NCBI RefSeq assembly: GCF_002385225.1 | Contig: NZ_DGDC01000002.1 | Span: 1-54,376, forward strand | Source of the DNA: Psychrobacter sp. UBA3962 | GTDB taxonomy: Bacteria; Pseudomonadota; Gammaproteobacteria; Pseudomonadales; Moraxellaceae | Reading direction: 5' to 3' | DNA: 54,376 bases | Shown: in pieces, positions 40,567 to 49,641 of the stretch | Position numbering within the stretch: position 1 is the stretch's first letter | How the letters are laid out: each line of letters starts with the position of its first letter | Position numbers and translations under genes: made by a program | Notes under the pieces: model-generated | What the model was told of the DNA's origin: nothing | Database searches by the model: none | What the model saw: the letters and a program-made list of their open reading frames with translations, nothing else

Positions 40567-42021
40567 ATGACCTATTTAGCGCCACGGCAAGGCTTGTTTG
40601 CCATAATTATTCTCATCAGCTTTTTTATTCAGACCACATTGCTGTTAATTAGCACCAATCAGCAGCTTGATGAGCTTAAAATGCAAACCGGCGAAAGAAT
40701 GCTTGTTCAACTGATTGACGAAGTAAAACTGCCTTTATTGAGTAAAGATAAAGTGAGCTTAAGTGTTTTAACGGGAAGATATACCAGTGAAAACACAGTC
40801 GCCAGTTTAACGGTAAAAGACATTGATGATCAGGTCTTAATCCAAACCGGCGAAGCTCAGCTTTTAGAAGGTAAAACCATGAGTCGCCAAGTCATTATGG
40901 GCGATACCGTTATTGGTACCGTTAATATGACTTTACGCGATACGGGTAATGGTGAGATTATTGCCTCACAGTGGATATTTATCTTGGGGTCGTTTATTAC
41001 CCATCTGCTGATTTGGCTGTTATACGGCTACGTGGCACGTCCTACCCGTGAGCAATTGGCAGCGCTTAGTCGGGATGTACAGGACTACTTGATCACTCAA
41101 AACCAAGGTCAGGGAAGGGGCCGAGTAGCACTGCAACGTCAAGATTCTGAGTCATCAGAAGAGACTCGTCCTGGAGATGGACTAAGCATCCACCAAGCGC
41201 TGGGAAATTATATTAAGACTCAGCAAGAGGGGGCTGAAGAGAGTGATCCTAAGGCTAAACACTCAGAACAAACGGCTGCGGACAATACAGGTGACTCTCA
41301 GCGAGACATTTTAACCAAAATAGATGATAATGCCGCTGGCAAGACAGAGAGTGAAGCAGCAGATGTTGCTAATACAGAGACACGGGCCGCAACGACTGAA
41401 GCTAAGCCGCAATCTTTGATGGCCAATAGACCCATTGAAGTGGCGACTGTGAAAATTCGCTTTTATGACCCTAACTCTTTATTAAGTGCGTTAGCGTTTG
41501 AAAAGTCAGAGCCTTACTTTGCCCTATGTACTCAGCTGTTACAGCGCACGATTGATGAGCTGATAAAACAACCGATTTTATTTGGTATTAAACTAAATAA
41601 TAAGCCGGTGTTCGATGAGAATGGGGCAACGGTTGAATTTTTAGCAACCACTAGCCATAGTAGGGCAGGACTGGCCGCAATTATGTTGGCCAAAGCTTAT
41701 GTCATGCTAAATGAAGTCACTTATATCAAGCATCGTGAATTACAACGTTTTGCTTTACAGGTAGTCGCTGGGGTAAGTGACCAGGCTACCAGTGAAAAAA
41801 TGGAGCAGTTGTTGATTAATAATGCAAGAGCAGGGGATATCCTTGCCTTGTTGCCGGTAGAGGGAATCAAACAGTTGCGTGGTTACATCCAGTTGAACAG
41901 TTTGAAAAACCCAACTACGGTGTATGAGCGTGATTGTGCTTCCTTAGAAGGGGTGAACGATTCGATGATGCAGCGTTTGATCGATGTTCGTGATGCAGTG
42001 CTACTTTCGGCTCTAAATTAA
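40567..42021 (+). CDS. SMP/AhpA (YtjB)-like membrane protein
   Basis: This 484-residue protein has an N-terminal membrane helix (GLFAIIILISFFIQTTLLLIST), a periplasmic domain of about 110 residues, a second helix near 140-155 (WIFILGSFITHLLIWLLYGYVA), and a cytoplasmic remainder. Residues about 195-280 are acidic, Ser/Gln/Ala-rich and probably disordered. The overall plan, and the position divergent from serB, resemble the SMP/AhpA (YtjB) family that neighbours serB in many gammaproteobacteria. No function is established; I infer the family from layout and context rather than clear motifs. The C-terminal domain (about 300-484) is soluble and unassigned. Confidence 0.6.
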   Translation: MTYLAPRQGLFAIIILISFFIQTTLLLISTNQQLDELKMQTGERMLVQLIDEVKLPLLSKDKVSLSVLTGRYTSENTVASLTVKDIDDQVLIQTGEAQLLEGKTMSRQVIMGDTVIGTVNMTLRDTGNGEIIASQWIFILGSFITHLLIWLLYGYVARPTREQLAALSRDVQDYLITQNQGQGRGRVALQRQDSESSEETRPGDGLSIHQALGNYIKTQQEGAEESDPKAKHSEQTAADNTGDSQRDILTKIDDNAAGKTESEAADVANTETRAATTEAKPQSLMANRPIEVATVKIRFYDPNSLLSALAFEKSEPYFALCTQLLQRTIDELIKQPILFGIKLNNKPVFDENGATVEFLATTSHSRAGLAAIMLAKAYVMLNEVTYIKHRELQRFALQVVAGVSDQATSEKMEQLLINNARAGDILALLPVEGIKQLRGYIQLNSLKNPTTVYERDCASLEGVNDSMMQRLIDVRDAVLLSALN

Positions 42022-42196
42022 ATTTGCCATTACCTATTAACTTAATGGGCTAACTTAATTAAACTAGCGTTTTTATGAATATAGGTATAGGTTGTTGATA
42101 ATGGCTAAAAATTATCAACTAGTAATCAGTTAAAAGTAACCCACTACATTTAATAGGTCAGATCAGACCAGACCATTAACATAAGAGGATGATGAA

Positions 42197-42448
42197 ATGA
42201 GTGATAATGATCTTGATGATTTCGATGATGAAAACTTTGAAGATGATGATGACGCAAAAAAAGTGGACGAAGCAGAAGCAGAAGCGGCACGCTTAACCAG
42301 TTTAGAAAAACGTCGTCTAATCGATAACATGTTAGAAGAAAAACGCTTGGCTCGTGAGCTAAGAGATGGTTTTGATGATGATTTTGACGATTTCGATGAC
42401 GAAGACTTTGATGATGAAGACTTCGATGACGAAGCTGAAGATGAATAA
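42197..42448 (+). CDS. PA3496-like small acidic protein
   Basis: This 83-residue protein is extremely acidic. Residues 1-20 and 59-83 are nearly all Asp/Glu/Phe, including the repeats FDDDFDDFDDEDFDDEDFD. Between them is a short helical segment, SLEKRRLIDNMLEEKRLARELRD, which resembles the conserved part of the PA3496 (putative envelope integrity) family. The acidic arms are probably disordered. GAGG lies about 8 bases before the ATG and a terminator follows closely, so it is a separate short transcript. The role is unknown; the family name rests only on the central segment. Confidence 0.75.
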   Translation: MSDNDLDDFDDENFEDDDDAKKVDEAEAEAARLTSLEKRRLIDNMLEEKRLARELRDGFDDDFDDFDDEDFDDEDFDDEAEDE

Positions 42449-42453
42449 TATAG

Positions 42454-42488
42454 GCGGTTAGCCCCATGCTGACCGCTGCCCTTTTTTT
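42454..42488 (+). terminator. Terminator after the acidic-protein gene
   Basis: GCGGTTAGC/GCTGACCGC with a CCCAT loop (one G-U pair) is followed by TGCCC and seven T residues. Confidence 0.75.
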
Positions 42489-42584
42489 ACCTACTAAGTT
42501 TTTTCTAAATAATTTAGTGGGAGAATAAACACATCTACTGTTCATTCACACCACCACATTCTATTTGCCACGCCCTGCTGTTAC

Positions 42585-42622
42585 TAGCGCCAACTGTTAT
42601 TAGCGCCAAAAATTAGCGCCAA
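42585..42622. repeat. Three copies of TAGCGCCAA
   Basis: TAGCGCCAA occurs at 42585-42593, 42601-42609 and 42614-42622, all in the same orientation, 47 bases or more upstream of the UPF0149 start. It could be an operator cluster or a degenerate small repeat. Confidence 0.7.
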
Positions 42623-42668
42623 AAAAATATCCCGCAATTTTTCCAAATTAAAAATAAATGAGAATACT

Positions 42669-43220
42669 ATGACTTTAGAAGAGTTACAAAACTTCCTGGA
42701 TTCTGACGCCAATGCCCATGGGCTAGACAGTGTGGCCACTCACGGATTTTTCACCGCAACCATAGTCGGCAAGCCTTTACCGAATTGGTTATCCCTATTG
42801 TTTGAGGGGCAAGACTCTAAGGTCAGTGCTGAGGTAAAAGCGGCTATTAAAGAATGGCGTGCGGAGTTATTAGAAGATTTACAAAGCGAAGAAGGCATTG
42901 CCTTGCCGCTAAAGATTGATGAAGACTCAGGGGAAATGGATTTTTCTCCAGAATCTGAGTTAACCGCTTGGTCGATTGGTTTCGTTGACGCCATGTACGG
43001 CGATGAAAACGTAGACTGGTTTAGCGATGAAGAAAGCTCTGAAGATGTGGCCATGCTAACCTTACCGATGATGGTATTTAGCGGCATTGATACCGTCGAC
43101 GGTGAGGAAGATGAAGATTTAGCGGCCATTCGCCGTGACGATGATGCTTTGGCACAGATGGCCAATAGCATTGAAGGCAACCTAAGCGAGCTGTTTTTAT
43201 TATTTAATACTGAAGAGTAA
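42669..43220 (+). CDS. UPF0149 (YgfB/YecA) family protein
   Basis: This 183-residue soluble acidic protein belongs to UPF0149. It starts TLEELQNFLDSDANAHGLDSVATHGFFTATIVG, which matches the family's L-x-x-F-L...G-H-G-x-x-x-A pattern. A later LTAWSIGFVDAM segment matches the family's second conserved helix. E. coli YecA carries a C-terminal zinc SEC-C motif that is missing here. In Pseudomonas, a YgfB-type member controls a transcriptional regulator, but nothing of that kind can be told from this protein. It ends 3 bases before the next gene, implying one transcript with the YbjQ-like pair. Confidence 0.85.
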   Translation: MTLEELQNFLDSDANAHGLDSVATHGFFTATIVGKPLPNWLSLLFEGQDSKVSAEVKAAIKEWRAELLEDLQSEEGIALPLKIDEDSGEMDFSPESELTAWSIGFVDAMYGDENVDWFSDEESSEDVAMLTLPMMVFSGIDTVDGEEDEDLAAIRRDDDALAQMANSIEGNLSELFLLFNTEE

Positions 43221-43223
43221 AAA

Positions 43224-43670
43224 ATGAGCATACAACTGTCTAATCTTGAACACCTGCCAGGCTATATCATAACCGAACGATTGGATGTGGTATATGGCAG
43301 TACCGTACGCTCAAAGCATGTCGGGAAAGATATCTTCGCCAGCCTAAAAAATATTGTCGGTGGTGAATTGACTGCTTATACCGAATTGCTGGAAGAGTCG
43401 CGTCAAGAGGCGATAGATCGTATGTTAGTAAAGGCGGAAGCGTTGGGCGCTGATGCTGTTGTGGGTATCCGATTTTCTACTTCGAGTATTGCACAAGGGG
43501 CTTCTGAGCTATTTGTCTATGGCACCGCGGTTAGAGCTATTCCTGATAGGGGTACTGCCTTCAATAATCGCACAGCGCCTACGGCCAATCCTTATAGCGA
43601 GCCTTTTACTGCTGCCCCTCAAGCGACGCAGGTTCCCCCCTTGCCACCGGAAGGCACGAAAAACCAATGA
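43224..43670 (+). CDS. YbjQ/UPF0145 heavy-metal-binding domain protein, soluble copy
   Basis: This 148-residue protein is a YbjQ-type (putative heavy-metal-binding) domain. The family signature is visible in sequence order: PGYIITERLDVVYGSTVRSKHVGKDIFASLKNIVGGELTAYTELLEESRQEAIDRML, then AEALGADAVVGIRFSTSSIAQGASELFVYGTAVRAI. Members form a ring-like oligomer; a metal role has not been proved. The C-terminal 45 residues are Pro/Thr/Ala-rich and low complexity. It starts 3 bases after the UPF0149 stop. A second, membrane-anchored paralogue follows 55 bases downstream. Confidence 0.9.
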   Translation: MSIQLSNLEHLPGYIITERLDVVYGSTVRSKHVGKDIFASLKNIVGGELTAYTELLEESRQEAIDRMLVKAEALGADAVVGIRFSTSSIAQGASELFVYGTAVRAIPDRGTAFNNRTAPTANPYSEPFTAAPQATQVPPLPPEGTKNQ

Positions 43671-43725
43671 CTTTGAGCCAGAGACAAGGTTTAATCGACA
43701 TCACTTACTATAAGGGCTTAAGGTA

Positions 43726-44217
43726 ATGGATGTGGTGTTAGATTTTCTGTTTAATAATATTATTTTTATTGGCTTGTTTTTTGTGGGCTGGATATTTGGC
43801 CGCCTTAATGAGGGGGATCACATTAAATATCTTGATGTGGCCGAAAAAGAATTGGGCCATATTGTTGTTTCAAGTGAGCGCTTTTATCAGCCCAAAATCA
43901 GCGATGACACCCAAGGCGTACTGGTAATGGGCAGCGTGGTTATAGCCCAAGACTTCTTTAAAATGATTATTGCCCGTTTGTTAAGTGTGTTTGGCAAAAA
44001 CCTCACCACCTATGAGACCTTATTAGAGCGGGCCCGTCGTGAAGCTGTGCTGCGTATGAAATTAGAAGCTCAGTTTTTGGGCTATAATCAAGTTTACGGC
44101 TTGCGACTAGAAGTGACCAGTATAAATCTTACCGGCAGTATGGTCGAAGCCATCGCTTATGGCACTGCCGTATATAGCGTGGACAACCCTCGAGTTCCGC
44201 CACCTCTACCTATGTAG
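43726..44217 (+). CDS. YbjQ/UPF0145 domain protein, membrane-anchored copy
   Basis: This 163-residue paralogue of the preceding protein has an added N-terminal membrane helix (FLFNNIIFIGLFFVGWIFG). The YbjQ core is recognisable: ELGHIVVSSERFYQP, VLVMGSVVIAQDFFKMIIARLLSVFGKNLTTYETLLERARREAVLRM, EAQFLGYNQVYGLRLEVTS, and VEAIAYGTAVYSV. Both copies end with short proline runs (PPLP-type here, PPLPPEG in the first). A soluble and a membrane-anchored copy side by side suggest the two may form a hetero-oligomer at the membrane; that is an inference. valS starts 134 bases further on. Confidence 0.85.
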   Translation: MDVVLDFLFNNIIFIGLFFVGWIFGRLNEGDHIKYLDVAEKELGHIVVSSERFYQPKISDDTQGVLVMGSVVIAQDFFKMIIARLLSVFGKNLTTYETLLERARREAVLRMKLEAQFLGYNQVYGLRLEVTSINLTGSMVEAIAYGTAVYSVDNPRVPPPLPM

Positions 44218-44351
44218 CCTTCTTGCGCTTACAGATTTGGTTTTACCATCTAACAAAATTGCGCCATCTGCGTTAAAATCAGGGTATCCCATTCATTTAT
44301 ATTTTGTGTTTTATTTTCAACCTCCATCATTAACCATAAGACGTTTCTATT

Positions 44352-47282
44352 ATGAGCAATCAAAATTTGACGGCATCTATCCAATCAGCATTAAAACAAT
44401 TAGAAAATGCGTATAACCCAGGCGAAGTCGAAAAGGGCATGTACCAAGACTGGGAAGAAAAAGGCTACTTTAAGCCGACATACGACAGTGATGAGTCATT
44501 TTCTATTGCCTTGCCACCGCCGAACGTGACTGGTAGCCTGCACATGGGTCATGGTTTTAACAACGCCATTATGGATTCGTTAACCCGTTACCATCGTATG
44601 CTGGGTGAGAACACTTTGTGGCAGCCAGGCACTGACCACGCCGGTATCGCTACTCAGATGGTGGTTGAGCGTCGTCTAAATGCCGAGGGCATCAAGCGTA
44701 CCGACCTTAGCCGTGAAGATTTTATCGATAAAGTTTGGGAGTGGAAAGAAGAGTCAGGCGGTAATATTACTCGTCAGATTCGTCGTCTAGGCTCATCGGT
44801 TGACTGGTCACGTGAGCGTTTCACCATGGATGAAGGTTTATCCAAAGCGGTAAAAGAAGTGTTTGTGCGTTTGCATGAAGACGGGCTTATTTATCGCGGT
44901 AAGCGTCTGGTGAACTGGGACCCTAAGTTCCAAACCGCCTTGTCTGATCTAGAAGTTGAAAACCATGACGAGAAAGGCTCGCTGTGGCATTTCCGTTATT
45001 ACTTCACCGATAAATCCGTTAAGACTCAAGACGGTAAAGACTATGTGGTGGTAGCAACCACCCGTCCTGAAACCTTGTTGGGCGATACCGCGGTTGCGGT
45101 AAACCCGAAAGATGAGCGTTATGCCCACCTAGTGGGTAAAACTATTACCTTACCCCTCACTGGTCGTGAAGTGCCGATTGTGGCTGACGATTATGTTGAT
45201 GTTGAATTTGGTACCGGTGTGGTTAAAATCACTCCTGCTCACGATTTCAATGACTATGAGCTGGGCCGCCGTCACAACACTCCACTTATTAATATTTTCG
45301 ATAAATATGCGCATATCTTGCCAGAGATGGAGATTTATCCCAATCTGCAAACCCGCAATCCTGAGCTTGAAACTACCCCAGAAGCCTATGCAGGTTTAGA
45401 TCGTTTTGATGCCCGTAAAAAGTTAGTTGAACAAGCTAAAGATGAGGGCTGGCTAGATCAGATTGAAGACTATGCGTTAAAAGCACCTCGTGGTGACCGT
45501 AGTGGCGTTATCGTTGAGCCTTGGTTGACAGACCAGTGGTATGTTGCGGTTGAACAGCTTGCTAAGCCCTCTATCGAAGCGGTAGAAGATGGCCGTATTG
45601 AGTTCGTGCCGGCCCAGTACAAAAACATGTATATGGCATGGATGACCGACCTACAAGACTGGTGTATTAGTCGTCAGCTATGGTGGGGTCATCGCATTCC
45701 CGCTTGGTATGACAATGACGACAATATCTATGTTGCCCGTGATGAAGCCGAAGTTCGTAGCAAATACAATCTAGATGACAGCGTTGAGCTGCGTCAGGAT
45801 GAAGACGTGCTAGACACTTGGTTCAGTTCAGGGTTATGGACCTTTAGTACCCTAGGCTGGGGCGATAGCTCTGATGATAAGCGCGTGCTTGAGACTTTCC
45901 ACCCAACCAGCGTTTTAGTCACTGGCTTTGATATTATCTTCTTCTGGGTCGCTCGCATGATTATGCTGACCATGCACTTTATGAAGAATGAGGATGGTAC
46001 GCCACAAGTTCCGTTTAAAACCGTATATGTGCATGGGTTGGTGCGTGACAGCCACGGTCAAAAAATGTCGAAGTCTAAAGGTAACGTACTAGATCCTATC
46101 GACTTAATCGATGGTATCGACTTAGAAACCTTGGTCGAAAAACGTACCAGCAATATGATGAACCCGAAAGATGCGGCTAAGATTGAGAAGCAAACCCGTA
46201 AAGAGTTCCCAGAAGGGATTCCTGCGTATGGTACGGATGCACTACGTTTCACCTTTACTTCTTTAGCCAGCACCGGTCGTGACATTAACTTTGATCTAAA
46301 ACGTGTAGAAGGCTATCGTAACTTCTGTAATAAAATCTGGAACGCTAGCCGTTTCGTATTGATGAACTGTGTCGACAAAGAAGGTAACGCTCTACCTATC
46401 GATACAGCAGCCAATGCGGACGTATGGGAATTGCCAGAAAAATGGATTATGAGTCGCCTAAACTCGACGGTTGCCAATATTCATCAGCATTATGAGCAGT
46501 ATCGCTTGGATATGGTCAGCCACGATATCTATGAGTTTATCTGGAATGAATATTGCGACTGGTATGTGGAGCTTGCCAAAGCGAGCTTGAACGACAGCGC
46601 AGTATCAGAGCAGCGTAAAGCGCAAATCCGCTATGTTCTGCTACATGTGTTAGAGACGGCGCTACGTTTTGCGCACCCAATGATGCCGTATCTGACCGAA
46701 GAGATTTGGCAGACTATTGCACCGCTATTAGATCGCAAAAATAGCGACAGCATCATGGTGGCGAAGTTCCCAGAAGTGGACGAGTCTCAAGTAAATGCTC
46801 AAGTTGAAGATGACATGACATGGCTACAAGAGCTCATCGCTGGCGTGCGTAACATTCGTGGTGAGATGAAGCTGGGTAATGCGGTACGTCTGCCTGTGCT
46901 ACTTGAGAACATCACTGAGGAGCAACTAGAACGTCTAAACCGTATCGAAAACCAGTTTAAAGCGCTAGCCAAAGTAGAAAGCTTAACCATCTTAAAACAA
47001 CGTGACGACGTGCCATTATCGTCATCAAGTATGGTCGGTAAACTGCGTGTATTGGTTCCAATGAAAGGTCTGATTGACCCAACGGCTGAACTTAATCGTC
47101 TGGCCAAATCACAAGAGAAGTTACAGAAGCAGGCTGAGGGTATCGCCCGTAAGCTTGGCAATGAAGGCTTCGTCAGCAAAGCCCCTGCAGAAGTCGTTGA
47201 GGCGGAGAAGGCTAAGTTAGAAGAGCTAGAAGGTCAGCTTAAAGTGATGAGCGAGCAGATGGAGCAGTTAAAAGCACTTTAA
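44352..47282 (+). CDS. valS: Valyl-tRNA synthetase
   Basis: ValS charges tRNA-Val and edits mis-activated threonine. The 976-residue class I synthetase has the HIGH-type motif HMGH at residues 64-67 (PPPNVTGSLHMGHG) and KMSKS at 571-575. Editing-domain segments (TTRPETLLGDTAVAV and GTGVVKITPAHDFNDYELG) and the anticodon-binding domain (NKIWNASRFVLMN onward) follow. The C-terminal coiled coil (LNRLAKSQEKLQKQAEG to LKVMSEQMEQL) is present. The ATG has no strong ribosome site. A perfect terminator follows 26 bases after the stop. Confidence 0.97.
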   Translation: MSNQNLTASIQSALKQLENAYNPGEVEKGMYQDWEEKGYFKPTYDSDESFSIALPPPNVTGSLHMGHGFNNAIMDSLTRYHRMLGENTLWQPGTDHAGIATQMVVERRLNAEGIKRTDLSREDFIDKVWEWKEESGGNITRQIRRLGSSVDWSRERFTMDEGLSKAVKEVFVRLHEDGLIYRGKRLVNWDPKFQTALSDLEVENHDEKGSLWHFRYYFTDKSVKTQDGKDYVVVATTRPETLLGDTAVAVNPKDERYAHLVGKTITLPLTGREVPIVADDYVDVEFGTGVVKITPAHDFNDYELGRRHNTPLINIFDKYAHILPEMEIYPNLQTRNPELETTPEAYAGLDRFDARKKLVEQAKDEGWLDQIEDYALKAPRGDRSGVIVEPWLTDQWYVAVEQLAKPSIEAVEDGRIEFVPAQYKNMYMAWMTDLQDWCISRQLWWGHRIPAWYDNDDNIYVARDEAEVRSKYNLDDSVELRQDEDVLDTWFSSGLWTFSTLGWGDSSDDKRVLETFHPTSVLVTGFDIIFFWVARMIMLTMHFMKNEDGTPQVPFKTVYVHGLVRDSHGQKMSKSKGNVLDPIDLIDGIDLETLVEKRTSNMMNPKDAAKIEKQTRKEFPEGIPAYGTDALRFTFTSLASTGRDINFDLKRVEGYRNFCNKIWNASRFVLMNCVDKEGNALPIDTAANADVWELPEKWIMSRLNSTVANIHQHYEQYRLDMVSHDIYEFIWNEYCDWYVELAKASLNDSAVSEQRKAQIRYVLLHVLETALRFAHPMMPYLTEEIWQTIAPLLDRKNSDSIMVAKFPEVDESQVNAQVEDDMTWLQELIAGVRNIRGEMKLGNAVRLPVLLENITEEQLERLNRIENQFKALAKVESLTILKQRDDVPLSSSSMVGKLRVLVPMKGLIDPTAELNRLAKSQEKLQKQAEGIARKLGNEGFVSKAPAEVVEAEKAKLEELEGQLKVMSEQMEQLKAL

Positions 47283-47307
47283 TTCTTTATAATTTAGCGT
47301 GATAGAG

Positions 47308-47337
47308 AAAACCACCCAATATTGGGTGGTTTTTTTA
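47308..47337 (+). terminator. Terminator after valS
   Basis: The palindrome ACCACCCAAT/ATTGGGTGGT (47311-47330) has an A-run before it and seven T residues after. Confidence 0.92.
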
Positions 47338-47483
47338 TGGGTCTTAATCAAGTTCTCAATTTTTTTTCTACTTACGCTAAAGTTTACAGAAATACTGTCT
47401 CTTATAACCGATAATATTTGCAAACGATGTAAATAGCGTTAATATGAAATGACTCACTTAACCCATAAAATCAAGGAACGATT

Positions 47484-47954
47484 ATGAGCTATCGTATGAA
47501 GATTACCGCTGCTGCCATGATCAGTAGTGCCTTATTATTGTCAGGCTGTGCCAGTACCGGTATGGCGCCCAATTCTCCTAGTAGCAGTTACCAATTGCCT
47601 CAAGGTATATATGACGGCTATTGGGCCATGACCTCAGGGATGAATGGGGAAGCGGCTGTGGTTAGCTTTAAAAATGGAATGAGCTATAACTATCGTTTTC
47701 AGTGTTATATCGATGGCAGCTATAAGCAAGTAAGTGTGGAGCAGTACCAGCTTATACCTATGCAAAACTCCATAGGACTACAGCACGGAAACGAGCCAGT
47801 ATTTTCATACATCAAAGTAGATAAATTAGTACCAAAACAAGCGCTTATGTTAAATCAAACCTTTAGTAAGCCTGAGTTGCAACGTGCCTTTCCTAATGGA
47901 CAAAACTTCTCTTATGTTTATAAGACCAACTTAGAACCTAATTGCTCACTATAG
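47484..47954 (+). CDS. Uncharacterised lipoprotein
   Basis: I do not recognise this 156-residue protein. Residues 1-22 are a lipoprotein signal ending in the lipobox LLSGC, followed by a Ser/Pro linker. Residues 40 to 150 form a small compact domain with many aromatics (YDGYWAMTSGMNGEAAVVSFKNGMSYNYRFQCYIDG). An AAGGAA site lies 7 bases before the ATG. A terminator follows, so it is monocistronic. It is probably at the outer membrane; no known domain is visible. Confidence 0.75.
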   Translation: MSYRMKITAAAMISSALLLSGCASTGMAPNSPSSSYQLPQGIYDGYWAMTSGMNGEAAVVSFKNGMSYNYRFQCYIDGSYKQVSVEQYQLIPMQNSIGLQHGNEPVFSYIKVDKLVPKQALMLNQTFSKPELQRAFPNGQNFSYVYKTNLEPNCSL

Positions 47955-48036
47955 ATTATAGTTAACTTATACTTCCACTTAAAACTTCATACAGTAGCCT
48001 TAATCATTAAACAAACTGATGAAGACTCCGTGAGAC

Positions 48037-48064
48037 AAAAGCCACCAATTTGGTGGCTTTTCTA
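48037..48064 (+). terminator. Terminator after the lipoprotein gene
   Basis: AAAGCCACCAA/TTGGTGGCTTT around a single-base loop is followed by TCTAGTTTT. The stem is strong and the T-run short. Confidence 0.75.
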
Positions 48065-48126
48065 GTTTTATAGGATTAGAATTGCCCCTTTTTTCAGTTT
48101 TTGATTGCCTGTCGCCTATTTGATTA

Positions 48127-49641
48127 ATGGGCGACACCACAAAAGAGGTGCCTGTGTTTAATAAAAGAAACCTAGTCATGATGTTCTGCCAAATGGCTTT
48201 CGGTTTGTCTTTTTATGGGGTCATGATTGTCTTGACGCCCTTTTTCCTTGAAGAGTTGCAATATAGCGAAGCCGACACATTAATGGTCATAGGGGCCTTT
48301 GGAGCAGTAGGGACGTTGTTTTCTATCGCTGGCGGGGTGATTGGCGACCGTCTATTGGGAGCGTATCGCTCTTTGGTCGTGGGCTATGTTGCGTTTACTC
48401 TAGGCTATGTGCTGCTGTTAATCAGTGCTGTCAGCATTAATGTGGCCATGAGTCTGATGGGTATTGCTTTGGCCAGCTATGGTCGCGGTCTGATGTCACC
48501 GAACTATCCTACTTTATTCCAGACCACTTTTTCTTCACAAGAAGATTTTGAAAAAGTGTATCCGATTAATTACTCGGTGAATAACTTCGGAGCATTTGTG
48601 GGTCAATATGTTTTCCCATTTTTGACCTTGATAATCGCTTATAAAGGGAACTTTATGCTAGCGGCAATCATGGCGGGGCTTAGTGTGTTATCGCTAATTG
48701 TGCTGCGTAAGCCTTTGATTTCTAATGCGGATGACATTGATAAAGCCCCAGTACCGTTAAACAACTGGATAAAGTTTGCTCTATTAAGTATGGCGATGTT
48801 GGCCGTTGTGTTTTATATGTTTAGTGACATGGATAAAGGACAATACATTGTCTACGCAATCAGCGCAGCGGCCATCGGTTATTTTATAAAGCTCATGTTA
48901 GCCTCGACAGCGCGTTCTACTGCGTTGCGTATGGGTACTATTCTAATCATGATTCTTTTGACCGTTGCTTTCTTTGTTTATTATGGTCAAATGATGACAT
49001 CGATGACCCTAGTGGCCATTAATACCATGCGAGGCGATTTGTTTGGGATAATTCCAATTCAACCTGAAGGGGCAATGGTGATGAACCCGTTATGGTGTGC
49101 CGTTGCCGGTCCGGTAATCGCCTTTATTACCAATCGCTTGGAAAAACGAAATATATTTATCAGCACCGCCACCAAAGTAGGCTTTTCTTTTATTCTGACC
49201 ACCATTGCCTTTGCCATCATGACTGCCGCCTTATTGAATATTGGGGAAGATGTGGTGTTACGACCCGAAGTTTTCTTATTGGTGCATTTCTTCCAAGCTT
49301 TCGCTGAGGTTATCGTGGGCAGCCTGGTAGTGGCTTATATTCTTTCGGTAGCGCCCAAAGTCATCTCTAGCTTTTCGGTGAGCTTGTTTATGGTGGCCAT
49401 GGCGTTTAGTGGCATTGTTGGCGCCGTACTCTCGACACATATTGCTTTAGACAAAGGCGCTAAATTGACTCAGGCCATCGCGGTAGAAAGCTATGGTAGC
49501 TTCTTTATGGCATTGACGGTCTTTGCTTTACTACTGACCGTGGTGGCATTTGTGTCCTCTAGGGTAATTAGAAAAATGCTGAATGCTGCGGATGAATGGG
49601 ACAAGCAGCACCCACAAGCAGACACTGATCCCACCGCTTAA
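48127..49641 (+). CDS. MFS transporter, POT/PTR-like
   Basis: This 504-residue protein has about 12-14 hydrophobic segments and MFS signatures such as GGVIGDRLLGAYRSLVVGY after the second helix. The stretch VYPINYSVNNFGAFVGQYVFPFL resembles the PTR2 signature of proton-coupled oligopeptide transporters. However, the first helix (MMFCQMAFGLSFYGVMIVL) lacks the E-x-x-E-R motif typical of POT proteins, so the substrate may differ. The start is uncertain: the ATG at 48127 has no ribosome site, while a GTG at 48154 has AAAGAGG close upstream. Confidence 0.8.
   Translation: MGDTTKEVPVFNKRNLVMMFCQMAFGLSFYGVMIVLTPFFLEELQYSEADTLMVIGAFGAVGTLFSIAGGVIGDRLLGAYRSLVVGYVAFTLGYVLLLISAVSINVAMSLMGIALASYGRGLMSPNYPTLFQTTFSSQEDFEKVYPINYSVNNFGAFVGQYVFPFLTLIIAYKGNFMLAAIMAGLSVLSLIVLRKPLISNADDIDKAPVPLNNWIKFALLSMAMLAVVFYMFSDMDKGQYIVYAISAAAIGYFIKLMLASTARSTALRMGTILIMILLTVAFFVYYGQMMTSMTLVAINTMRGDLFGIIPIQPEGAMVMNPLWCAVAGPVIAFITNRLEKRNIFISTATKVGFSFILTTIAFAIMTAALLNIGEDVVLRPEVFLLVHFFQAFAEVIVGSLVVAYILSVAPKVISSFSVSLFMVAMAFSGIVGAVLSTHIALDKGAKLTQAIAVESYGSFFMALTVFALLLTVVAFVSSRVIRKMLNAADEWDKQHPQADTDPTA

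Noticed and set aside
42740..43231. A long minus-strand open frame (163 codons) opposite the UPF0149 gene
   Set aside because: It is a shadow of the real gene, Ser-rich with no ribosome site. The plus-strand frame matches a known family.
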